Assembly (NCBI GenBank): GCA_009692395.1
Contig: SHZG01000052.1
Location: forward strand, 1-12,196
Direction: 5' to 3'
Origin: Methylococcales bacterium
GTDB taxonomy: Bacteria > Pseudomonadota > Gammaproteobacteria > Methylococcales > Methylomonadaceae
Length of the DNA stretch: 12,196 bases
The translations under genes were made by a program, and so were the position numbers. Below the pieces are notes generated by a model that was given only the letters and a program-made list of their open reading frames with translations, did not search any database and was not told where the DNA came from. Below, one piece after another: positions 7,641 through 12,196 of this stretch. Each line of letters starts with the position of its first letter. Position 1 is the stretch's first letter.

Positions 7641-7689
7641 GTGACGCTGGAGCGTCAACAGAGGCCTTTCCACGCCAGAGCGTAGGAAC
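7641..7689 (+). repeat. Palindromic intergenic repeat, copy A (double hairpin)
   Basis: There are two small hairpins in tandem. TGACGCT (7642-7648) pairs with AGCGTCA (7651-7657). ACGC (7672-7675) pairs with GCGT (7680-7683), extended by TTCC/GGAA with one bulged A. The layout and wording (ttcccacgc...gcgtaggaacga) match copy B at 8551-8600. The rest of the 7503-7726 gap shows only the terminator and this repeat. Confidence 0.65.
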
Positions 7690-7726
7690 GATGCAACAAT
7701 GCAATGAATAATTTTATAAGGTTTAT

Positions 7727-8518
7727 ATGTTGAAACCAGAAGAAGCAATCAGTCGATTTGCTGACTTAATTAAAAGAGCTGAGCAATTAATTAATAAAAG
7801 TACAGATGACCAAGATTTTAAAAAATGGTGTAGAGATACTGAAATAGCTATTGAAAAAATTTTTGGTGATAACACTCGGCATATTAAAGATTTTAATATG
7901 ATTAAGTATTCTTCAGGTGTTTATTTCTCAGGAATGTCTGATTATGACGCTTATGTTAAGCCTTATCAATCGGGCATGAGTTCAGCCATTACAGTTTTAA
8001 AATCATTCATAGATGAAATAAATGATTATGGGGTTGAATCTTCCGCTAATGACACTTCCAAAGTGACGGCAGTTGATACAGTTCATCTAATTATTAATAG
8101 ATTCCATCAAGTAGCAAGGCAGTTACAAGCCAGACATTCAGAGAGAAACACTATCGAAATAAACGATGAATATGATGTGCAAGATTTATTTCACGCACTA
8201 CTAAAATTATATTTTGATGATATTCGCCCAGAAGAATATACACCGAGTTATGCAGGTTCAGCTTCACGAGTCGATTTTTTATTGAAAGATGAACAAATTA
8301 TTATCGAGATTAAGAAAACTCGTAATACTCTGAAAGCCAAAGAAGTTAGCGAACAATTAATTATTGATACGCAAAAATACCAAGCACACCCCGATTGTAA
8401 AACGTTAATTTTTTTTGTTTATGACCCAGAAGGAAAAATTGCTAATCCATGCGGTATTGAGAAAGATTTGAGCAAAGATTTTAACGGTTTGCCTGTTTCT
8501 GTTTTTATTACACCATAA
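7727..8518 (+). CDS. PD-(D/E)XK nuclease-like protein, DpnII/MboI-type C-terminal domain
   Basis: A 263-residue protein. The C-terminal half (about 148-263) has the conserved run YDVQDLFHALLKL, then RPEEYTPSYAGSASRVDFLL and IIIEIKKTR. This gives D183, E194 and K196 as a PD-(D/E)XK metal-binding triad, and the later VYDPEGKIANP also fits the DpnII/MboI-like restriction endonuclease domain family. The N-terminal half (1-140) is mostly helical with a W-C motif (KKWCRD, 33-38) and is of a type found in standalone genes of unknown role. No methyltransferase partner is present, so a classical restriction system is not supported. AAGG (7718-7721) sits 5 bases before ATG. The gene looks more AT-rich than nrdJ, which suggests acquisition. 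Predicted role: DNA cleavage, perhaps defence; this is inferred from fold motifs only. Confidence 0.8.
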   Translation: MLKPEEAISRFADLIKRAEQLINKSTDDQDFKKWCRDTEIAIEKIFGDNTRHIKDFNMIKYSSGVYFSGMSDYDAYVKPYQSGMSSAITVLKSFIDEINDYGVESSANDTSKVTAVDTVHLIINRFHQVARQLQARHSERNTIEINDEYDVQDLFHALLKLYFDDIRPEEYTPSYAGSASRVDFLLKDEQIIIEIKKTRNTLKAKEVSEQLIIDTQKYQAHPDCKTLIFFVYDPEGKIANPCGIEKDLSKDFNGLPVSVFITP

Positions 8519-8550
8519 GCGTATAGCATCCCTAATTTCCACACGCTGCG

Positions 8551-8600
8551 GTGCGAGACGCGGCGCGTCTCTACTGCATTCCCACGCCGCGCGTAGGAGC
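8551..8600 (+). repeat. Palindromic intergenic repeat, copy B (double hairpin)
   Basis: GAGACGC (8555-8561) pairs with GCGTCTC (8565-8571) around GGC. ACGC (8584-8587) pairs with GCGT (8591-8594) around CGC, inside ccc...agg flanks. Its first half resembles copy C (gcggtgc...gtctctac) and its second half resembles copy A. It fills the gap between the nuclease gene and the small membrane protein gene and is much more GC-rich than both. Confidence 0.7.
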
Positions 8601-8654
8601 GAGTTCGAGTTGCAAGTTGGTCGCACTTTATTCATCTACTCATTAAAGGAAAAT

Positions 8655-8831
8655 ATGAAAGCGGTTTCTGTTATTGCCAGAATAAAATGCGCGGTAGTGC
8701 TTTTGATTTTAATGTCTCTTAGTGTCATTCCCATGCTGCCAATTACTAGCACGCTAGGCTTGTTTATCGTCATTTTTCGCCCACTTTGGTTTAAAAAGTT
8801 GGTTGATAAAGTGTATGCGGATAAAAATTAA
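8655..8831 (+). CDS. Small hypothetical membrane protein (58 residues)
   Basis: A 58-residue protein that I cannot assign to a family. It starts MKAVSVIARIKC, followed by a hydrophobic segment at about 13-28 (VVLLILMSLSVIPMLP) and a second at about 31-40 (LGLFIVIF), then a basic, amphipathic end (RPLWFKKLVDKVYADKN). This suggests one or two membrane passes with a positively charged cytoplasmic tail. The start at 8655 is chosen because AAAGGA (8645-8650) is close upstream; an in-frame ATG at 8610 lies inside repeat-like sequence and has no ribosome site. It is flanked by palindromic repeats B and C. A toxin-like or accessory membrane peptide is possible but unsupported. Confidence 0.6.
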   Translation: MKAVSVIARIKCAVVLLILMSLSVIPMLPITSTLGLFIVIFRPLWFKKLVDKVYADKN

Positions 8832-8852
8832 CGAGTGAGTCACCTATCAACT

Positions 8853-8878
8853 GACTGTTTTATGCACGTTTAACAGTC
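8853..8878 (+). terminator. Hairpin after the small membrane protein gene, possible terminator
   Basis: GACTGTT (8853-8859) pairs with AACAGTC (8872-8878) around a 12-base loop, 22 bases after the stop codon. There is no T-run behind it, so terminator function is uncertain. Confidence 0.3.
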
Positions 8879-8900
8879 GGGTCTTAATATCAATGCGGAA

Positions 8901-8921
8901 AGACGTTGCGGTGCAATGTCT
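8901..8921 (+). repeat. Palindromic intergenic repeat, copy C
   Basis: AGACGTTGC (8901-8909) pairs with GCAATGTCT (8913-8921), nine pairs including one G-U, around GGT. The following CTACA matches the text after the first hairpin of copy B (GTCTCTACTGCA), placing it in the same repeat family. It stands between the small membrane protein gene and the nrdJb promoter. Confidence 0.6.
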
Positions 8922-8942
8922 CTACAGCTCATGATGCAAAAA

Positions 8943-8972
8943 TTAACAATATAACAATCAATGGGTTATAAT
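8943..8972 (+). promoter_or_regulatory. Candidate sigma-70 promoter for nrdJb
   Basis: TTAACA (8943-8948) and a perfect TATAAT (8967-8972) are separated by 18 bp. It lies about 125 bases before the chosen nrdJb start. It implies that nrdJb is transcribed on its own, behind the terminator at 7520-7560. No NrdR box is seen between here and the gene. Confidence 0.5.
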
Positions 8973-9096
8973 CGAATCTGTTGCTAAGTTATTGATTGTT
9001 ATTTAAACAACAACTAATAAATATATTTATATAAAAATTAATAAGTCTTTGATTCAAAGGGCTTTTATATTAAACAACACCACTCAGGCACAAAAC

Positions 9097-9789
9097 ATGG
9101 TACACAAAATCGCAAAAAAAATTGTCTCTTACAAAGTCATTGGCAATGAGCTTCCGCCAGAAATCACCCATGTTAATGAGGCAGAAATTGATGTGGAAAG
9201 TATGCACGAGAAGTTAGAACGTCCTGAAATTTTGATGGGTTCTACTTATAAAATTAAAACGCCACAATCAGAACACGCGCTGTATATCACGATTAACGAT
9301 GTGGTGTTGAATGCGGGCACGGAATATGCAGCCCGTCATCCTTATGAGGTGTTTATTAATTCCAAGAACATGGAGCATTTCCAATGGGTATTGGCGTTGA
9401 CGCGGGTTATTTCGGCGGTGTTTCGTAACGGTGGCGACGTATGTTTTTTAGTGGAAGAATTAAAAGCGGTGTTTGATCCACAAGGTGGCTATTTCAAAAA
9501 AGGTGGTGTGTTTATGCCGTCTCTGGTTGCTGAAATCGGTCATGCGATTGAAGCGCATTTAAAAGTCATTGGGATGATTAAACCGCCTGAAATGGATGAG
9601 CATCAAAAACAATTTTTAGCGGCGAAACGCAAAGAATTTGAAGACTTGCATAACGATAGGTCAACTTTGGACGAGGAAGGCAGTTTTCCAGCTAAAGCCT
9701 TGTTGTGCAGTAAGTGCAATACGAAAGCATTGATATTGATGGATGGCTGTATGACGTGCTTGAATTGTGGTGATAGTAAGTGTTCATAA
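9097..9789 (+). CDS. nrdJb: NrdJb, TSCPD-domain C-terminal subunit of class II ribonucleotide reductase
   Basis: A 230-residue protein matching the second polypeptide of two-piece class II reductases such as Pseudomonas aeruginosa NrdJab, where NrdJb is also about 230 residues. The TSCPD-type domain (about 38-157) is clear in ERPEILMGSTYKIKTP, FINSKNMEHFQW, SAVFRNGGDV and FDPQGGYFKKGG. The tail holds six cysteines: C204xxC207 and C218xxC221 look like a zinc ribbon. C224xxxxC229, at the very end, is the C-x4-C pair expected to re-reduce the active-site disulfide of NrdJa. ATG at 9097 is preferred over an upstream in-frame TTG at 9049: MVHKIAKKIVSYKV is the family-like start and CAGG lies 8 bases before it. 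nrdJb normally follows nrdJa directly; here about 2.3 kb lies between them. Confidence 0.9.
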   Translation: MVHKIAKKIVSYKVIGNELPPEITHVNEAEIDVESMHEKLERPEILMGSTYKIKTPQSEHALYITINDVVLNAGTEYAARHPYEVFINSKNMEHFQWVLALTRVISAVFRNGGDVCFLVEELKAVFDPQGGYFKKGGVFMPSLVAEIGHAIEAHLKVIGMIKPPEMDEHQKQFLAAKRKEFEDLHNDRSTLDEEGSFPAKALLCSKCNTKALILMDGCMTCLNCGDSKCS

Positions 9790-9810
9790 GGGCAACCACG
9801 AGGGTTGCCC
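9790..9810 (+). repeat. Hairpin repeat, GGGCAACC type (copy D)
   Basis: GGGCAACC (9790-9797) pairs perfectly with GGTTGCCC (9803-9810) around ACGAG, followed by CTAC. This is a common kind of dispersed intergenic hairpin in many bacteria. It begins one base after the nrdJb stop codon, so it may also protect the 3' end of the message. Confidence 0.6.
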
Positions 9811-9823
9811 CTACTAGGTGACA

Positions 9824-9847
9824 AATCCCAGTATTTTTGCTGGGATT
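9824..9847 (+). terminator. Hairpin between convergent nrdJb and batD, likely terminator
   Basis: AATCCCAG (9824-9831) pairs perfectly with CTGGGATT (9840-9847) around TATTTTTG. Its place between two genes that end toward each other fits a shared terminator. The T-tract is short and broken (ATTCATTTCG), so efficiency is uncertain. Confidence 0.5.
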
Positions 9848-9887
9848 CATTTCGTTATTCCAATCTATACGTTAATTAATAACCCGC

Positions 9888-11561
9888 CTACAACCGAAAT
9901 AACGGTTCTAACGCTTCATTTTCAGCCGCTGGCATTTTTGTTCTGGCTTTATTTTCCGCAAAGGCTTGAAACAATTTTTTACCCGACCACGCGGGTGCGT
10001 CTTTTGCGTATAACACTTCATTCAATTGCAAAATTTGATCTCGCAAACGTGCATCGCAACAGTCGGCACACATTCCTAAGCTAGTGACACCAAAGTTGAG
10101 TAAACCCCATGCTAATAATGCGTTTTTAGCAGCGGGGGCATTATTATCTGCACAGGCTTTTTTCAATTGTTTAATACTGGCTTTTAAACTCAACTCTGCT
10201 TCATCATTAGCAATAACAACGGGCAGGGCAGGGCGTTTAGTTAAAAAGTAAAATAGCGTACTCAACCAGCCTAAGGCTAAAAATAAACTTACCCATAGCC
10301 AGTTAGTCGTTGGCGATTCGCTAGGGGCTGGAATAATCGGTGCTGTCTCTTGTTGTGGCTTGGTTGCCTCAGGCGGTGTAACCGTGGGTGTGCTTGCCCC
10401 TGCCGCGACGGTAATGGTGGTTTCAGGAATAGTGGCAGTTTCCATTTTGTTGGTTTTGGTATTAAACCAAGGGGTTTTGATGGCAGGTAATTTATAGTCG
10501 CCTATTTTTGAAGGAATTAAAGCGATTTTTTCTTCTCGAAAAGCTAATAAACCATCGGTGGTTTTGTGTTCTTTTAATACGGGCTGATCGGGATAGGTTT
10601 TTAAACTCTCATCGGTTTTAGTGGTATTGAGTTCAGGTAGCGAACTCACCGTCGCGCCTTTTGCTAATAAAGTCAGGGTTCTGGTGACAGGTTCGCCGAC
10701 TTTCATTTGCTCAAAATCACCTGACCATTCTTGTTTAATTTCCAGTTGTTCAGCCGATAACCAGTGCGAACCCGTGAACGAAGCAGGCATAGGTTTAACG
10801 TCCAGTATGACTTCTTTAGCGGTAACGCGTTTAGTCTGTGTTGAACTAAATAAACCGTTAAAACCACCCCGCGCATTAGTTACCACTTCGGCCGTTAATA
10901 CGGGCGGTTTAATGGTCATTTTTCCACTTTTTTGCGGGAAAATAGCATATTTTCGTTCAGTCACTGAATAATCAATGTCTTTGACTTTAGTTGCATAATT
11001 ACTGTCTTCAGCCAGTTTTTCAATAACCGCGTCGCTCAGCTCTGGCTCAGTGAGTTGCGCTTGGGCAATATCGACTTTTCGATATAAACGTAGCGTATAA
11101 ATTACTTGCGATTGTAAGTAAGGGTTAGCGGGTGTTGCTTCAACGGCTATAAACAAGTCTTCAGCGGTATTTACCGCTTTATTATCGCCATCCTTAATCA
11201 CATTAACAGTTATTGGATTACTACGATCACGACCAAATTCTATGGCAGGAATGGTTAAATTACCGCTGTTTTTAGCGGCAACATTCAGTATCCACTGCAC
11301 GGATTTACTAGATTTTCCGTTAACCCACGCTGCTTTACTGCTTTGGCTTTGGTTGAGAATAATAAAATCCTGATCCAGCGGCGTGAAGTCTGGCGAGGCA
11401 TCAGGGGATTCCGTTGCAGTAAATAATAGTTGGAACGTTTCATCATTACTGACTGGATTTCGGTCTACTGAAGCCTCAATGTGTGTGGCGATTGCGCCTT
11501 GACCTGTGAGCAATAAAAGAAAAAAAAGCGTTGTTGTAAGTGATTTTTTGATAGTATTCAT
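9888..11561 (-). CDS. batD: BatD-family protein (oxygen/aerotolerance operon type)
   Basis: A 557-residue predicted membrane-anchored protein. Signal peptide 1-25 (KK, then TTTLFFLLLLTG, ending AIA). A large periplasmic region (about 26-387) with the beta-rich BatD repeats follows: VDRNPVSNDETFQLLF at 32-47 and YLQSQVIYTLRLYRKVDIAQAQL at 148-170, the latter ending in the family-like LRLYRKV. Then come a Pro/Thr-rich linker (388-419), one membrane helix (421-441) and a cytoplasmic helical tail (about 455-557) with a C-x2-CC cluster (498-502). BatD usually ends an operon with moxR, a DUF58 gene, batA, batB and batC. Here it stands alone, divergent from metY (110 bp gap) and with no clear ribosome site before ATG 11561. 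The molecular role of Bat proteins is poorly settled; links to aerotolerance and envelope stress come from a few species. Confidence 0.88.
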   Translation of the reverse strand: MNTIKKSLTTTLFFLLLLTGQGAIATHIEASVDRNPVSNDETFQLLFTATESPDASPDFTPLDQDFIILNQSQSSKAAWVNGKSSKSVQWILNVAAKNSGNLTIPAIEFGRDRSNPITVNVIKDGDNKAVNTAEDLFIAVEATPANPYLQSQVIYTLRLYRKVDIAQAQLTEPELSDAVIEKLAEDSNYATKVKDIDYSVTERKYAIFPQKSGKMTIKPPVLTAEVVTNARGGFNGLFSSTQTKRVTAKEVILDVKPMPASFTGSHWLSAEQLEIKQEWSGDFEQMKVGEPVTRTLTLLAKGATVSSLPELNTTKTDESLKTYPDQPVLKEHKTTDGLLAFREEKIALIPSKIGDYKLPAIKTPWFNTKTNKMETATIPETTITVAAGASTPTVTPPEATKPQQETAPIIPAPSESPTTNWLWVSLFLALGWLSTLFYFLTKRPALPVVIANDEAELSLKASIKQLKKACADNNAPAAKNALLAWGLLNFGVTSLGMCADCCDARLRDQILQLNEVLYAKDAPAWSGKKLFQAFAENKARTKMPAAENEALEPLFRL

Positions 11562-11671
11562 GCGCGTTAGTGGGTGTTTAAACTCATAGCGTATAGTTTA
11601 CAACAACAGAATTTATAGCATTGCATTTATGTGCATAACTGTATCGACGTAACACACTAGGAAAACATTGT

Positions 11672-11977
11672 ATGAAACTTGAAACCATTGCTGTACACGG
11701 CGGTTATACACCTGATCCCACGACTAAAGCGGTTGCTGTGCCGATTTATCAAACCACTTCGTATGCGTTTGATGATACCGCGCACGGCGCAGATTTATTT
11801 GATTTAAAAGTCGCAGGTAATATCTACACGCGCATTATGAACCCAACCACGGACGTGTTGGAAAAACGGGTCGCGGAATTAGAAGGTGGTATCGGTGCGT
11901 TAGCCGTAGCCTCAGGTATGGCGGCGATTACTTACGCGATTATGACCATTGCCGAAGCGGGCGATATAGTATTTTAG
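11672..11977 (+). pseudogene. metY: O-acetylhomoserine sulfhydrylase (MetY), 5' fragment cut by IS630-type insertion
   Basis: The first ~98 residues are a clear start of the PLP enzyme that joins O-acetylhomoserine with sulfide to make homocysteine (about 425 residues when whole): KLETIAVHGGYTPDPTT, VPIYQTTSYAF, YTRIMNPTTDVLEKRVAELEGG and ASGMAAITYA. After AEAGD the native text breaks at a TA (11965-11968) and four foreign codons lead to TAG at 11975-11977. The PLP lysine and the whole catalytic core are missing, so the product cannot be active. The break coincides with the IS630-family remnant that follows. ATG 11672 has AGGA (11659-11662) 9 bases upstream. Divergent from batD. The rest of the gene, if it exists, is beyond the window. 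Confidence 0.88.
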
Positions 11978-12100
11978 CTTTCAGATAGTTTGAAAAACAA
12001 ATTCAATACAAGAATATAAATCAGAATAACCAGAAATAGATTTCTTCATTTTAGATTTAATAATCGCCCAGTATTGTTCGATAGGATTTAAGTCACACGA
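11967..12100 (-). mobile_element. IS630-family element remnant inserted in metY
   Basis: Foreign sequence begins directly after a TA inside metY, as expected for IS630 targeting, and holds the 3' end of a transposase gene. The recognisable part is only about 130 bp. The DNA beyond 12100 does not continue the transposase frame, so the element looks deleted or rearranged. Its terminal inverted repeat cannot be confirmed because the other end is not in view. Confidence 0.6.
11981..12100 (-). pseudogene. IS630-family transposase C-terminal fragment
   Basis: The frame is open from 12100 to a TGA at 11981-11983 and encodes 39 residues: SCDLNPIEQYWAIIKSK and a short basic tail. DLNPIE with the following W is the third DDE block of IS630 transposases. 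The normal preceding YSP is degraded (SC), and going upstream in this frame stops appear at once (TAA at 12101-12103, then more), so no intact transposase can be made. Its sequence differs clearly from the left-end copy after NPIE (HKWAQAK there), so the two are different elements. Confidence 0.75.
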
Positions 12101-12111
12101 TTACCCACAAC

Positions 12112-12195
12112 TCAATCAGAGTTAGCATAAACCGCCCTAGCGATTTCGATACCGAAAGCGTAATGCCTGACTTTTTCCATGCCTTCCCATAAGGT
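12112..12195 (-). CDS. Unidentified coding fragment at the window edge
   Basis: Reading left from the window end, 27 codons are open and end in TGA at 12112-12114. The product, with pieces WEGMEKVRHYAFGIEIARA and VYANSD, has the balanced composition of a real protein end, but I do not recognise the family. It is in a different frame from the transposase fragment it abuts. It could be the 3' end of a gene disrupted by, or fused to, the element, or a chance frame. Confidence 0.3.
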   Translation of the reverse strand, partial: TLWEGMEKVRHYAFGIEIARAVYANSD

Positions 12196-12196
12196 T

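Noticed and set aside
8405..8635. 76-codon minus-strand frame over the nuclease gene end and repeat B
   Set aside because: It crosses the palindromic repeat and the end of a well-supported gene, with no recognisable protein content.
7560..9048. CRISPR array or toxin-antitoxin pair in the island
   Set aside because: The repeats are not evenly spaced with unique spacers, and no antitoxin-like gene accompanies the small membrane protein.
9000..9060. NrdR box before nrdJb
   Set aside because: The AT-rich text around ATAAATATATTTATAT lacks the C and G that bound the NrdR core, so it does not fit.
9049..9096. TTG start giving a 246-residue NrdJb
   Set aside because: The extra 16 residues have no family resemblance and no ribosome site. 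ATG at 9097 gives the normal length of about 230.
9603..10084. Frames at 9603-9824 (minus) and 9818-10084 (plus) overlapping nrdJb and batD
   Set aside because: Both are antisense shadows of strongly supported genes, and one runs through the intergenic hairpins.

Overview
The window looks like a piece of a gammaproteobacterial chromosome. The evidence is a gammaproteobacterial-type Hfq beside HflX, a two-piece NrdJa/NrdJb ribonucleotide reductase of the Pseudomonas kind, a BatD protein and a MetY-type sulfhydrylase. Short GC-rich palindromes and IS630-family remnants suggest a repeat-rich genome. A sulfur-oxidising Thiothrix/Beggiatoa-like host is possible, but that is a weak inference from style only.

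Layout: (1) 1-147, the tail of an IS630-family transposase, reading right. (2) 158-1800, hfq and hflX on the minus strand. (3) 1801-2148, a divergent control region with two NrdR boxes placed 31 bp apart in front of nrdJ. (4) 2149-6753, nrdJ (nrdJa), a class II (adenosylcobalamin) ribonucleotide reductase whose 1534-residue reading frame holds two complete inteins of 440 and 378 residues. Removing both leaves a 716-residue enzyme. (5) 6754-9096, an accessory island: a DUF3800 gene broken by one in-frame TGA, a terminator, a PD-(D/E)XK nuclease-like gene and a small membrane protein gene. Palindromic repeats lie between these units. (6) 9097-9789, nrdJb, the separate TSCPD polypeptide that carries the C-terminal redox cysteines missing from nrdJa. 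(7) 9888-11561, batD on the minus strand, convergent with nrdJb. (8) 11672-11977, the first ~98 codons of metY, cut by an IS630-family insertion. (9) 11967-12196, the insertion remnant and an unidentified coding fragment.

The central theme is one enzyme encoded in an unusually broken-up way. The catalytic polypeptide is interrupted twice by inteins, and the second sits exactly at the thiyl-radical cysteine. Its partner NrdJb, normally expected next door, is displaced by about 2.3 kb of accessory DNA and has its own candidate promoter. The NrdR boxes lie only in front of nrdJa. Making active reductase should therefore need two protein-splicing events and expression of a distant second gene. 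The island genes (DUF3800 and a DpnII/MboI-like nuclease) are of the kind seen in mobile or defence-associated DNA, but no known defence system is recognised here.
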